Of a DNA stretch of 64,000 nt, positions 27,540-36,844 are shown one piece after another (position 1 is the first letter of the stretch; the number at the start of each line of letters is the position of its first letter). A model generated the notes under the pieces. It was not told the origin of the DNA and searched no databases. It saw nothing but the letters and a program-made list of their open reading frames with translations. The stretch is taken from assembly GCF_021462415.1 (NCBI RefSeq), contig NZ_JAKEDS010000002.1, positions 620,001 to 684,000 on the forward strand, in the 5' to 3' direction. The stretch comes from Rhodohalobacter sp. 614A. Its GTDB lineage: Bacteria; Bacteroidota; Rhodothermia; Balneolales; Balneolaceae. Both the position numbers and the translations under genes were made by a program.

Positions 27540-27565
27540 AATAGCCGCTTCCATAAGCGGCTATT
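27540..27565 (-). terminator. Terminator of the histone-like gene
   Basis: A perfect 11-bp stem, AATAGCCGCTT (27540-27550) with AAGCGGCTATT (27555-27565), and a 4-base loop, with T runs for the minus strand. It is 22 bases after the stop of the Hc1-like gene. Confidence 0.88.
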
Positions 27566-27587
27566 AAAAAAAAACTTAGTCAGAGAA

Positions 27588-27770
27588 TTAAACTTCACCT
27601 GAATTCTTCATATCCTGAATCTCCAAACGAACTTCCTGAGATAATTTTTTTATCTCCTGTAATTTTTTACGTGCTCTGGTTCCAGCGGCCTTATTTCCTT
27701 TCTCATAGAATTTATCAATATCCGGCTCAAGCTCTGAAATTAGCTGGTTTAGTTCTTCTTTTCTACTCAT
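27588..27770 (-). CDS. Histone H1-like (Hc1-type) small protein
   Basis: A 60-residue lysine-rich helical protein. The core KFYEKGNKAAGTRARKKLQEIKKL and the following QEVRLEIQDMKN match the short Hc1-like proteins that are widespread in Bacteroidota, named for chlamydial histone H1 homologues. Likely a nucleoid-associated protein that coats or compacts DNA. I chose the ATG at 27770, which has AGGTG upstream; a GTG at 27779 would add three residues. It is a single gene with its own terminator. Confidence 0.85.
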   Translation of the reverse strand: MSRKEELNQLISELEPDIDKFYEKGNKAAGTRARKKLQEIKKLSQEVRLEIQDMKNSGEV

Positions 27771-27916
27771 AAGTAACACCTGTGGGTTAGTTTATGTTTT
27801 CTAATACTTCAATGCGCACAAACTATTGAAGAAGTGCTTAACTGGCAAATTAAAAGCGGGTTATTTTTCATTATTTACGCATATTATTTAGCAGAATGCT
27901 GCAATTGATCTAAAAT

Positions 27917-28519
27917 TCAGAAAGTGGACGCACTTTTTATCCGAATCGGCATTGAAATTCCTCTTAAGTGTTTGGGAATATGCTTTTTAACCAAAGAAGC
28001 ATCGATTTTTTCAATCCTCAGTGTTTCGGGAAAATCTTGTTTGATGAAATCGGACGATTTATCCTTGTTAAAGACTGTGATCGCATCAATTCCAAAGTTT
28101 TCTGCTACCACTACCGCCATATCTGAGAGCGGTAACGGCCGATAACTTTTTACTTTTAAATCCAGAGCGAGGTTTGATAATAATATCATTGGCTGATCGG
28201 GAAGGGCATCAATCTGTTTCTTATCGAACTGAACAGTATCGTTATCTATAGTCAAAAGAGACTTCTGAAATCCATTCAAAGCAATCGTTGAAATTCCCTC
28301 ATCTGCAAATAACGCTACCAGTCGATGATTCAGTTCTTTAATCGCCCGAATCTCGGCATCTTTCCTCATGACACCTGTTTGTATGATGCGTTCGGTATGT
28401 TGACTGTCACCATGAATGATAATACCACGCTTCTTTTTTCTGGATAGAGACTTTGCAAATGATGACAAAAAAACACCGTTATCGAGATGCTCGTAATCCA
28501 GAATTGCGAGAAAATCCAT
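27917..28519 (-). CDS. Uncharacterised protein, possibly of amino-acid-kinase fold
   Basis: A 200-residue cytoplasmic protein with no signal peptide. The pattern IIIHGDSQHTERIIQTG, the middle GISTIALNG, and PLPLSDMAVVVAENFGIDAITVFNKDKSSDF resemble the order of motifs in amino-acid kinases (HGGG, substrate loop, then D-x-A-x-x-x-A...TDVDG), but the glycine-rich motif is incomplete, so catalysis is doubtful. It is the last gene of a minus-strand run, 2 bases after the cytidine deaminase. The fold assignment is tentative and the role unknown. Confidence 0.5.
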   Translation of the reverse strand: MDFLAILDYEHLDNGVFLSSFAKSLSRKKKRGIIIHGDSQHTERIIQTGVMRKDAEIRAIKELNHRLVALFADEGISTIALNGFQKSLLTIDNDTVQFDKKQIDALPDQPMILLSNLALDLKVKSYRPLPLSDMAVVVAENFGIDAITVFNKDKSSDFIKQDFPETLRIEKIDASLVKKHIPKHLRGISMPIRIKSASTF

Positions 28520-28521
28520 AG

Positions 28522-29223
28522 TTACTTTTTCAATGAACTTGATGAAAAACCGTTTGGCAGAAGATGAGAGACTAAATGACGGGACAGGGATTGATCATCA
28601 TGATGAAGTACCAATGTCTGGTCCGGCATGAATTCGAACAGAACCTGACGGCACGCACCACACGGGCTTATATATTCACTTTGAGGGGCGTAAACGTGCA
28701 TGCCAAGGAATTCACTGTAACCGGAGGCCAAAGCTCTTGAGAGGGCCACACGTTCGGCGCAGAGGCCAAGATTCCATTCTTTGAACTCAATGTTTACGCC
28801 GGGAATATATCCATCGGTTGTTTTCAGAAGAGCCGTAACGGGAAAGTCCGATTGATCAGATACGGTTGATTCGCAGAGCTTCTGTAAATACAGATTCACA
28901 TCGTCCACTTTTTTTACGATCGGATCATAGATTACAGCGTCCTCTGGGAGGGATTCGAGCTTTTTGAGGTTAAATTTTTCAATCCAGAATTTGGATAACT
29001 GATTGGAACGGCTTGAATCCAGAATAGCAACAGGATGGTCTCCATTTCCCAGGGAACTGCATATCGCGGCCTGATCGGCTGGGATCGTCAATGGATATGA
29101 GCTATTTTCTACCCGAACACCCGGATAGAAAGTCCCGGATTTTCCCAACACATAACAATACTCATCGCTGTTGGAATAGGGGGCGTAAGCATTGGATGCT
29201 ATATTTGTGGTTTGATTCTTCAA
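28522..29223 (-). CDS. Two-domain cytidine deaminase-like protein with inactive N-terminal domain
   Basis: A 233-residue protein made of two cytidine deaminase folds. The C-terminal domain (about 115-220) has a complete zinc site: CAERVALSRAL and SPCGACRQVLFEF. The N-terminal domain (about 10-85) keeps the AYAPYSNSDEY and VENSSYPLTI segments but the zinc motif reads PADQAA in place of CAERTA, and no PCxxC follows. It overlaps the upstream GH3 fusion by 4 bases. Likely deaminates cytidine or deoxycytidine, though a related substrate is possible. Confidence 0.82.
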   Translation of the reverse strand: MKNQTTNIASNAYAPYSNSDEYCYVLGKSGTFYPGVRVENSSYPLTIPADQAAICSSLGNGDHPVAILDSSRSNQLSKFWIEKFNLKKLESLPEDAVIYDPIVKKVDDVNLYLQKLCESTVSDQSDFPVTALLKTTDGYIPGVNIEFKEWNLGLCAERVALSRALASGYSEFLGMHVYAPQSEYISPCGACRQVLFEFMPDQTLVLHHDDQSLSRHLVSHLLPNGFSSSSLKK

Positions 29224-32138
29224 TATTGAATGCTGTTCATCACGGCGTCTGCAATTTGTGCACGAATCCGACTGATTCTGCTTCCGTAACTGCGGTTGGG
29301 AAACGTTCGGTTTGTTAAAATGATAATTGCGATGTTTTCATTCGGATCCACCCAAAAACTGGTCCCGGTAAAACCTGTATGCCCGAAACTGTCTTCGCTG
29401 GTTAATGTGCCCGCAGTACTGAATCCCTGGCTTTTCCTGTCGAATCCGAGTCCCCGCTGGTTTATTGGTGATTGATGGCTTGTAAACAGATTGATGGTTT
29501 CCGGCGAGAGATACTGATGACCGGCATAAACGCCATCATTCAAAAGCATAAAGAAATACTTTGCCATATCCTGAATGCTGGAGAACAGACCGGCATGGCC
29601 TGAAACTCCATCCATAAAATAAGCACGTTCGTCATGAACTCGGTGGTGAACCAATCCCCGGCCGTAAACGGTATCAATTTCTGTGGGAGGGATGCGATTC
29701 GTTAACAGCCTTCCCAAATGTTCCGGATTGTATGTCGTGGATGTCATTCCCATTGGTTCGAAGAATTCATCTTGTACATACTCATCAATCCGTTTGCCGC
29801 TCACTTCTTCAATAATTTCAGCAAGAAGAATAAATCCAAGATCGCTGTATACGTACTCTTCTCCGGGATCATTGATGAGCGGTTCATTTCGAACGGCTTC
29901 AATCAATTCTTCGCGCGTGCGCAATTTGTCCACATAAATTCGGAATGCAGGAAGTCCGGACGTGTGCAAAAGAAAATGCCGTATTGTGATGTCCCGTTTT
30001 TTTCCCTGATCATACTCGGGAATGTATTTCGAAACAGGATCATCAAGAGTGATTTTACCCTCATCGACCAGTTTCATCATGGATGTGGTTGTCGCCATAA
30101 TTTTGGATATGGAAGCGAGGTCGTAAACATTATTCGGCTGTACGGCTTTGGTTTTGGAATAGTCGTGATATCCGTAAGATTGTTGCCATACAAGTGATCC
30201 ATTCCGTACAACTCCAACCACACCACCGGGAAAGACGGAATCATCAATAGCACTTTGCATAATTTGATCGACTTTAATGAGCGAATCAATGGACATATCT
30301 GCGGCAATAGGTTCATCAAACCGAAGAGAGCTTTGAGGAATTTCTAAACCATCGCCGATATTGTACATGTTCGGAACTTCGCCGGGAAACTTGCCCTTAA
30401 CATCAGCAGCTCCAAAAATTGCCGGAACTGTTTGGCGAACCTGATCCGCCGCACCCGACCATGCGATTAAATGTACATCTGTGTCCGGCAGTGTTTCTAC
30501 CAAATAGGGATTGCCGAAGGCGAGAAGAATTTCAGGTTTATTCAGGCTGGATATCTGGTCCAGGATCCTGAGATAGTTCCGCGGCATATGTGAAGAACGG
30601 TATGAACTAACCCGAATGAATGAGCCCAGGATTACCAGATCCGCTGATTTTGCATCATCCAGAAGTTCATCAATTTCCTCTTCGCTTGTTCGGGAATCGA
30701 GCGAGTGAAAACTAACATTCTCATGATATTTTCGAATTTCATTTCTTAAAACTCCGGCTGAGGAGTGTTCATCGCCATCAGAAATTCCAACCACCAGAAT
30801 ACTTGGGTAGTCAGCCTGCCGGACGGGAAGAACGTTGTTATTCTTCAAAACAGTGATCGATTCTCGTGCAATTCGATTCGCCGTATTTTGAAACTGTGGA
30901 GTATTAATCTGATAACTCAGCGTTTCAATATCTGCAAATCTGTTCGTGAAAACTCCCTGAGAAGATTTCAACGTCAGAATTTTTCGGACTGATTTATCGA
31001 TTCGATCTTCTGTCAATTTCCCTGATTCAACTGCTTTTTTAATTTCATTGATGGCGGCCTTTTCATCGGTGCTGACAAGCATTTGATCAACCCCGGCTTG
31101 TAATGCTTTAATGACGGCTTGCCCCGGAGAAAAGTGACTGGTAATTCCCTGCATTTCCAAACCATCGGTAACTACCAGCCCATCAAAAGAAAGAGAATCG
31201 ATAAGAATTCGTTGTAAAATGGATTCGTCCAACGTTCCGGGAAGTCCCTCGTGTTCACTGATGTTTGGAAAGGAGATATGAGCACTCATGATGCTCTGCA
31301 TTCCTTCATTAATGGCATTCCTGAAAGGGACAAGTTCAATCGAATCTAACCTTGAATAGTCATGGGTAATCGTTGGAAGAGCGAGGTGAGAATCCGTATC
31401 TGTATCTCCATGGCCCGGAAAGTGTTTGCCGGTTGAGACAAGTCCTTCACTCTGAACACCTTTCATGAATTCAATCCCATATTCTGATACCATTTGTGGA
31501 TCGGCAGAATAAGAACGAACGTTAATCACGGGGTTTTCAGGATTGTTGTTTACATCCAAAACCGGCGCATAGATTTGGTGGACACCTACCGCTTTTGCCT
31601 CAATTGCTGTTATTTTTCCCTTTAAAAATGCATTGTAGGGATTTCCCGTTGCTGCAATTCCCATTGCCGGAGTGAAACGGGTGGTTCCATCAATCCTCAT
31701 TGCGGCTCCAAACTCCATATCCTGTGCGATCCATAAAGGATATTTAGCCAATTCCTGAAGTTGGTTGTTCGTAACTGCCTGACCATAAATATCTCCCTGG
31801 AAAAAAAGAATTCCCCCAACATGATAATCCGTGATCAATTCCTTTAAACGCAGATAATCCAAATCGCGGTCATTCATAAATGTACCATAGGCCCGAACCA
31901 TAAATAGCTGCCCGATTTTTTCATCGAGAGTCATTTCAGACATGATTGAATCAACATTCACCACGATCGCTGATGAATCTATCAAACTGTCCTGATCATT
32001 TGTAAAGGCGGGTGTGCTGGTAATTTGAGCATCGGCAGAATGAGTGAGTAGAGTAACGATCAAAAGAAGTGGAAGTGAGAAATATCTGAAAAAAGATTCT
32101 ATCTGATTTAGAGCAATGGGCTTTATTTGAGTCATCAA
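29220..32138 (-). CDS. Exported GH3 (NagZ-like) - beta-lactamase-fold fusion protein
   Basis: A 972-residue protein with an N-terminal signal segment (SLPLLLIVTLLTHSADAQ). Residues of about 55-430 form a glycoside hydrolase family 3 domain with KHFPGHGDTDTDSHL near 237 (the NagZ His/Asp loop) and VVTDGLEMQGI carrying the nucleophile Asp. A GH3 C-terminal-like linker follows. The last 350 residues are a serine beta-lactamase/transpeptidase-like domain with Ser-x-x-Lys in ASISKIM (about 674-677), YSD and a GHTGFTG motif. Such fusions are known in Bacteroidota; the likely substrate is N-acetylglucosamine-containing muropeptide. It lies 24 bases after the penicillin acylase gene. Confidence 0.9.
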   Translation of the reverse strand: MMTQIKPIALNQIESFFRYFSLPLLLIVTLLTHSADAQITSTPAFTNDQDSLIDSSAIVVNVDSIMSEMTLDEKIGQLFMVRAYGTFMNDRDLDYLRLKELITDYHVGGILFFQGDIYGQAVTNNQLQELAKYPLWIAQDMEFGAAMRIDGTTRFTPAMGIAATGNPYNAFLKGKITAIEAKAVGVHQIYAPVLDVNNNPENPVINVRSYSADPQMVSEYGIEFMKGVQSEGLVSTGKHFPGHGDTDTDSHLALPTITHDYSRLDSIELVPFRNAINEGMQSIMSAHISFPNISEHEGLPGTLDESILQRILIDSLSFDGLVVTDGLEMQGITSHFSPGQAVIKALQAGVDQMLVSTDEKAAINEIKKAVESGKLTEDRIDKSVRKILTLKSSQGVFTNRFADIETLSYQINTPQFQNTANRIARESITVLKNNNVLPVRQADYPSILVVGISDGDEHSSAGVLRNEIRKYHENVSFHSLDSRTSEEEIDELLDDAKSADLVILGSFIRVSSYRSSHMPRNYLRILDQISSLNKPEILLAFGNPYLVETLPDTDVHLIAWSGAADQVRQTVPAIFGAADVKGKFPGEVPNMYNIGDGLEIPQSSLRFDEPIAADMSIDSLIKVDQIMQSAIDDSVFPGGVVGVVRNGSLVWQQSYGYHDYSKTKAVQPNNVYDLASISKIMATTTSMMKLVDEGKITLDDPVSKYIPEYDQGKKRDITIRHFLLHTSGLPAFRIYVDKLRTREELIEAVRNEPLINDPGEEYVYSDLGFILLAEIIEEVSGKRIDEYVQDEFFEPMGMTSTTYNPEHLGRLLTNRIPPTEIDTVYGRGLVHHRVHDERAYFMDGVSGHAGLFSSIQDMAKYFFMLLNDGVYAGHQYLSPETINLFTSHQSPINQRGLGFDRKSQGFSTAGTLTSEDSFGHTGFTGTSFWVDPNENIAIIILTNRTFPNRSYGSRISRIRAQIADAVMNSIQY

Positions 32139-32162
32139 TTCGTTCGTTTGTTGAGCGTTGAT

Positions 32163-34607
32163 TTAATTCGGTGATAAAGTCATGGTTTCAAAACTGGTCT
32201 CCTGAAAGAAGGTACTATCCTGGTAGATAAATCGGTAGCGGCCGTCGAGCCACAAGTTTGTTTGATCTCCATAATACGTAGATAACGGATTGCCCGATTG
32301 GCCTGTCGGCAAGATTGTTTGAGATTTTCCCGGCGTGGAAAAATCAACGATTCTTCGAATGGAAGGTCCCAGGTACATTTCGAAAGGGAATTCCCAATTG
32401 TATTGGCCTTTGTTGATAGACATTGTATTTCCACGCACGGTAAACGGGCCTTTACTGAATAAGTTATTAACGATCATTTTAAATACGGCCGGTGCTTCCG
32501 GAGATTGGCTGGCTTCACTTAATAAGGGCGGTTGCAAAGTCAGTTTCAGAACATTTTCCCAACGCCATTCAAAGGGTTGTGATCCAAATTCTTCATTTAG
32601 CTGCTGAAGAGTTTCCGCCATACTATCGCGTACAATCTGATCCCGTGTTTCGGTTTGAAGTGTGTTCTGATTATCAAAAAAAGCACTGTTTGATTGTAGC
32701 ATTTCCGAAATAATCATGACCGGAAGATGCTCAAGACGGGTCAGTTTTTCATATAGATCTGATCCGATTTCATCGAGTAAAACGTTTCGGGTAAGATTGA
32801 TAAAAAACAGGTCAAATATCGTGGCGGCAGTTGATGATTCGGTATACTCAAAGTTCCAGTTCTCGAGGTAGGAAAGTGCGGTTTGAAGCTCATTCGAATT
32901 TTCTCCGCTACGAAGAATCGGAAGAATCATTTCGGTAATTTCCCGGGCATGTTCTGAGTAAACATCGTTTTGCATAGCCTGCATCGTTTCTGTTTGCAGG
33001 CTGTCGGACATCTCCAGGTATTGGTTGATCCTCATTATACGGGAAGGCGGTTCCCAAAAGGTGGAAATGTAATAGGGATAACTGTCGGTATGCATTTTGT
33101 TATTTGCATGGGCAACAAAACCTTGCTCGGGATTTACTACATGAGGTAGGTCATCAAACGGAATGGTGGATTGCCAATCGTAAGACGGATCCCATCCATG
33201 CCTGAACATTAATGGATTGTAGTCGCGGATTGGAAGATTGGCACCGGTAAAAATGGCAATATTATCGTCGCTGTCAGCATAAATAAAATTCATTCCGGGA
33301 GTGTCGAATCCTTCAACGGCATTTCTGAATTCATTCATTGTTTTGGCATGGTTCATCTTATACAATGCCCAGACTTCCTGGCTGACTTGATGCCCCATCC
33401 AACTGAAGCTAACGAGTTTATCACCAAGAGAGGAATCGGGATGAATGTCACTGATGATTGGCCCGTGCTTTGTACTTCTTACAACATGAAGTTCATCATC
33501 ACTGTCTTTTACTTGTATGATTTCGCGTCTTTCGTTGAATTCTTCATACACAACCACACTGTCGGAGACACTGTCCAGAATATATTCATCAGGATTGTTT
33601 GAATTGATTTGTTCAGAGAAAAAATCGGTATCATCGGCCATGATGTTTGTCATCGACCATGCGATGTATTCATTTTGTCCCAAAACAACAAAGGGCGAAC
33701 CCGGGATGGTAGCCCCGGATATTTGGTGATTGGGAGTGTGATAGGAAACCTCGTACCAAAACCCAGGAATGCTTAGCCCCATATGCGGATCGCCGGCGAG
33801 AATCGGTCTTCCGGAAACAGTTTTACTGCCGTTGACAGCCCAGGCATTACTCCCAAATTGCGTTCCTTTTTTTTGAAGAGCCGATCTTAAATCGAGTTCC
33901 GTTTCAAGTAAAGGCATGGTTGCCGATGCTACGGATGAAGATTCAGAGTCGGAAAGCGTCGTTGGATACCGATCGTTGTAAACCGGAATCAGTTGTTGAA
34001 ATTGGTACGGATCCAATTCCTCTGCCAGGTATGCATACGTCAATTCACTCCACCAGTGTATATTTTGATCCCAGGCCATCAATCTTGAAAGAGCAATGGT
34101 ATGAGTTGGAGTCCATTCGATAGGCTTCACACCAAGCAAGGTAAATTCAGCAGGAAGATTATCCCTGTTTTGATCGATAAAAGCGTTCACCCCGGCTGAG
34201 TATCGTTCCAGGATATGAAGTAATGAATCAGGAGCTTCGGCTTCTATTCGCTTCGCCGTTTCCCAAAAACCGAGCGTGCGTTGATGGATATCATATTCAA
34301 CCAGATCTTTGCCCAGGAATTCTGCAAACCGGCCTTCGGCTGCAATTTGTGAAAGCGTCATTTGCCAGAGTCGATCCTGTGCGTGAATGTACCCGATGGA
34401 ATAGTAAAGATCGTCTTCACTTTCAGCATAAATGTAGGGAACCGCATATGGATCCCAGTGGACTTTTACCTCTTGCTGAAGTTCATCAAGATGGATTTCA
34501 GCGTCGTATTCGGGGAGGGGAGAGTAAAAGGTCCAGTAAGCGGACAGGATGGCAATCCCGAATAATAGAATTCCTAAAAAAATCAGGAGTTTTAAAATGA
34601 ACCTCAT
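32163..34607 (-). CDS. Penicillin acylase family protein (Ntn hydrolase)
   Basis: An 814-residue protein with an N-terminal membrane or signal segment (residues 5-25). An A-chain-like part (SIGYIHAQDRLWQMTL, AEGRFAEFLG) precedes the autocatalytic junction near residue 252 in QFGSNAWAVNGSKT, where the Ser after Gly becomes the N-terminal nucleophile of the B chain. LAGDPHMGLSIPGFWYEV and the late GNPLSTYYGDQTNLW segment also fit. Substrates in such bacteria can be amides such as acyl-homoserine lactones or cell-wall compounds; the actual one is not evident. First gene of the run 34607-27917. Confidence 0.9.
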   Translation of the reverse strand: MRFILKLLIFLGILLFGIAILSAYWTFYSPLPEYDAEIHLDELQQEVKVHWDPYAVPYIYAESEDDLYYSIGYIHAQDRLWQMTLSQIAAEGRFAEFLGKDLVEYDIHQRTLGFWETAKRIEAEAPDSLLHILERYSAGVNAFIDQNRDNLPAEFTLLGVKPIEWTPTHTIALSRLMAWDQNIHWWSELTYAYLAEELDPYQFQQLIPVYNDRYPTTLSDSESSSVASATMPLLETELDLRSALQKKGTQFGSNAWAVNGSKTVSGRPILAGDPHMGLSIPGFWYEVSYHTPNHQISGATIPGSPFVVLGQNEYIAWSMTNIMADDTDFFSEQINSNNPDEYILDSVSDSVVVYEEFNERREIIQVKDSDDELHVVRSTKHGPIISDIHPDSSLGDKLVSFSWMGHQVSQEVWALYKMNHAKTMNEFRNAVEGFDTPGMNFIYADSDDNIAIFTGANLPIRDYNPLMFRHGWDPSYDWQSTIPFDDLPHVVNPEQGFVAHANNKMHTDSYPYYISTFWEPPSRIMRINQYLEMSDSLQTETMQAMQNDVYSEHAREITEMILPILRSGENSNELQTALSYLENWNFEYTESSTAATIFDLFFINLTRNVLLDEIGSDLYEKLTRLEHLPVMIISEMLQSNSAFFDNQNTLQTETRDQIVRDSMAETLQQLNEEFGSQPFEWRWENVLKLTLQPPLLSEASQSPEAPAVFKMIVNNLFSKGPFTVRGNTMSINKGQYNWEFPFEMYLGPSIRRIVDFSTPGKSQTILPTGQSGNPLSTYYGDQTNLWLDGRYRFIYQDSTFFQETSFETMTLSPN

Positions 34608-34718
34608 GTAGTAACTTATAGATGGAAAATAACTTTCGCGTAAGATTGAAAATTCATCACAAAATACATACTCTCACAACCGAAAGTAATGATAATCCAC
34701 TGAAAATTTGGAGCCAGG

Positions 34719-35576
34719 ATGAGTGACATAAAAAAAGTATCGGTAATTGGAGGCGGAACAATGGGAAATGGAATCGCTCATGTCTTTGCGATGAGTGGTT
34801 TTGAAGTGACGCTTGTTGAGACGAAACAGGAATTTCTGGATAAAGCTTTGAACACCATTGAGAAAAATTTATCCCGAATGGTTAACAAAGAGAAAATTTC
34901 CGAGAGTGATAAGACGGAAACCCTGAACCGTATTCACTCCGCATTGGATATTTCTGAGGGAGTAAAAGACAGTGATTTGGTTGTGGAGGCTATTCCGGAA
35001 AATTTTGCCCTGAAGAAAAAGGCTTTTGAAGAGATTGAATCCGCCGCTTCATCAGAGACCATTTTTGCTTCAAACACTTCATCCATTTCCATCACAAAAT
35101 TGGCTGCAGTAACCCATCGTCCCGAGAAATTCATCGGGATGCATTTTTTCAATCCCGTTCCTGTGATGAAACTCGTGGAAGTGATTAATGGATTGGAAAC
35201 CAGTCCTGAAACTACAAAAGCGGTCATGGATTTGGCGGAGAAACTTGGCAAAGTTCCGGTACCGGCAAATGATTCACCGGGATTTGTTTCCAATCGAGTG
35301 CTGATGCCGATGATCAACGAGGCGATTTTTTGTGTGTATGAAGGCGTGGCAAAACCGGAAGATGTGGACCAGGTGATGAAATTGGGAATGGCCCATCCTA
35401 TGGGGCCGCTACGGCTTGCGGATTTCATCGGCCTTGATGTATGCCTGGATATTTTAAATGTCTTGTATGATGGTTTTAAAGATCCAAAATATCGGCCGTG
35501 CCCTCTTCTGGTGAAGATGGTGAATGCCGGAAAACTCGGTAATAAAACCGGGGAAGGTTTTTTTAAATACGATTAA
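34719..35576 (+). CDS. 3-hydroxybutyryl-CoA dehydrogenase
   Basis: A 285-residue short HBDH. The NAD-binding Rossmann motif GGGTMGNGIAHVFA is at residues 11-24, the catalytic segment IGMHFFNPVPVMKLVEVI near 140, and the C-terminal helical domain has the AHPMGPLRLADFIGLDV motif. Size and order match the stand-alone Hbd/PaaH type, which acts on acetoacetyl-CoA/3-hydroxyacyl-CoA in butanoate metabolism or fatty-acid oxidation. Divergent from the penicillin acylase gene across 111 bases. Confidence 0.92.
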   Translation: MSDIKKVSVIGGGTMGNGIAHVFAMSGFEVTLVETKQEFLDKALNTIEKNLSRMVNKEKISESDKTETLNRIHSALDISEGVKDSDLVVEAIPENFALKKKAFEEIESAASSETIFASNTSSISITKLAAVTHRPEKFIGMHFFNPVPVMKLVEVINGLETSPETTKAVMDLAEKLGKVPVPANDSPGFVSNRVLMPMINEAIFCVYEGVAKPEDVDQVMKLGMAHPMGPLRLADFIGLDVCLDILNVLYDGFKDPKYRPCPLLVKMVNAGKLGNKTGEGFFKYD

Positions 35577-35599
35577 TTATAAATGATGAATGTTGAAAA

Positions 35600-35693
35600 G
35601 TCATTGCGAGGGAGTCCCGATGCTTCGGGGCGACCGCGGCAATCCCCAACTGGTTTTTTTAGCGGGAGATTGCTTCGCTTAGCTCACAATGGC
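35600..35693. repeat. REP-like palindromic interspersed repeat
   Basis: The 94-bp stretch has near-inverted ends (GTCATTGCGAG at 35600 and CTCACAATGGC ending 35693) and internal complementary parts (GGCAATCCCC, GGGAGATTGC). Elements starting GTCATTGCGAGG...GCAATC are common intergenic repeats in many genomes. No gene lies in 35577-35749. Confidence 0.6.
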
Positions 35694-35749
35694 AAAACCA
35701 CGGCAGGTTACGGACACAACATTCATCCATTAAAACTCTAATTTTTAAA

Positions 35750-36766
35750 ATGATAGATTTACGAAGTGATACAATAACGCGGCCGACCCCCGAAATGCTT
35801 CGGACGATGATTCGGGCCGAAGTTGGTGATGATGTATTTGCAGCCGATCCAACGGTGAATAAATTTCAACAGAGAATGGCCGATATGTTCGGGATGGAAG
35901 CGGGGCTTTTTGTGCCAAGTGGCACGATGAGTAATCAACTTTGTCTGCACGTTCTCACAGAACCGGGAGATGAAGTGATTATTGATGAGGCCGGTCATGT
36001 ATTTAACTATGAATCGGGTGCAGCGGCCTATCTTTCGTCCATTCAATTACGGTCTTTAAAAGGAAATCGGGGAAAATTAACTTCCGAATTGATTGAATCG
36101 GCCATTCGTCCCAAAAATGAGTGGGATCCGAAATCCAAAGTCATTGCACTTGAGAATACCACGAACAAAGGCGGAGGGGCGTATTACACAAAAGACGAAC
36201 TTACAGAAATTCGTGAGCTTGCCGACAGGCATGGACTTTTTGTTCATCTGGATGGCGCCAGAATCTGGAATGCGATGGCAGTTTCCGGAATAGAACCGGA
36301 TTTTTTTGGAAGTATCAGCGATACGATTTCCATCTGTTTTAGTAAAGGACTCGGCGCCCCGATAGGTTCAATGATGCTGGCAAACAAAGAGCAAATTAAA
36401 CGGGCACGAAGGCACCGGAAAATGCTGGGAGGAGGGATGCGGCAGGTTGGGCTTCTTGCGGCTGCTGCGGAATATGCAGTTGATCATCACCAAACACTTT
36501 TGGATGATGATCATAAAAGAGCCAAAAAATTTGCTGAGACAATTTCAAAGAATCCAGCTTTTGGGGTTGATCTTTCAACTGTTGACACAAACATTGTTTT
36601 GTTTGATGTGGTTGATGAAACGGCCGAAGAAGCCCTTCAAAAGTTTTCAGATGCTGGAATCGCATTTGTACCTTTTGGGCCAAAAACTATTCGCGCTACA
36701 TTTCATTTCCAAGTCGATGATGAGGATTTGGAAAACGTGTTGAAAGCTGTAGCGGAATATCAGTGA
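35750..36766 (+). CDS. ltaE: Low-specificity L-threonine aldolase
   Basis: A 338-residue PLP enzyme of fold type I. It begins with the family's MIDLRSDTITRPT, then VGDDVFAADPTV, PSGTMSNQL, and HLDGARIWNA with the cofactor-contacting Asp. The Schiff-base lysine is Lys199 in CFSKGLGAPIGS. The enzyme cleaves L-threonine or allo-threonine to glycine and acetaldehyde. No in-operon partner. Downstream it converges with argJ across a 57-bp palindrome. Confidence 0.93.
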   Translation: MIDLRSDTITRPTPEMLRTMIRAEVGDDVFAADPTVNKFQQRMADMFGMEAGLFVPSGTMSNQLCLHVLTEPGDEVIIDEAGHVFNYESGAAAYLSSIQLRSLKGNRGKLTSELIESAIRPKNEWDPKSKVIALENTTNKGGGAYYTKDELTEIRELADRHGLFVHLDGARIWNAMAVSGIEPDFFGSISDTISICFSKGLGAPIGSMMLANKEQIKRARRHRKMLGGGMRQVGLLAAAAEYAVDHHQTLLDDDHKRAKKFAETISKNPAFGVDLSTVDTNIVLFDVVDETAEEALQKFSDAGIAFVPFGPKTIRATFHFQVDDEDLENVLKAVAEYQ

Positions 36767-36776
36767 AAGTTAGAGC

Positions 36777-36833
36777 CATCGGATGAGTATTTAGAACGGA
36801 GAATTACTTTCAACCAGTTACACTCATCCGATG
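36777..36833. repeat. 57-bp dispersed palindrome, copy 1
   Basis: CATCGGATGAGT (36777-36788) and ACTCATCCGATG (36822-36833) are exact inverted arms around a 33-base centre. A second copy with the same arms and total length is at 42021-42077. Both lie between convergent genes. Confidence 0.8.
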
Positions 36834-36844
36834 ACTTGGCTTAT

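Noticed and set aside
34653-34677. A further TTCATCAC site before the 3-hydroxybutyryl-CoA dehydrogenase gene
   Set aside because: A single good copy with only a weak partner (ACTCTCAC) nearby. Not enough to add this gene to the putative LytTR regulon.
35600-35693. A tRNA or small RNA gene
   Set aside because: The palindromic structure and sequence fit a common REP-like intergenic repeat and no cloverleaf can be drawn.
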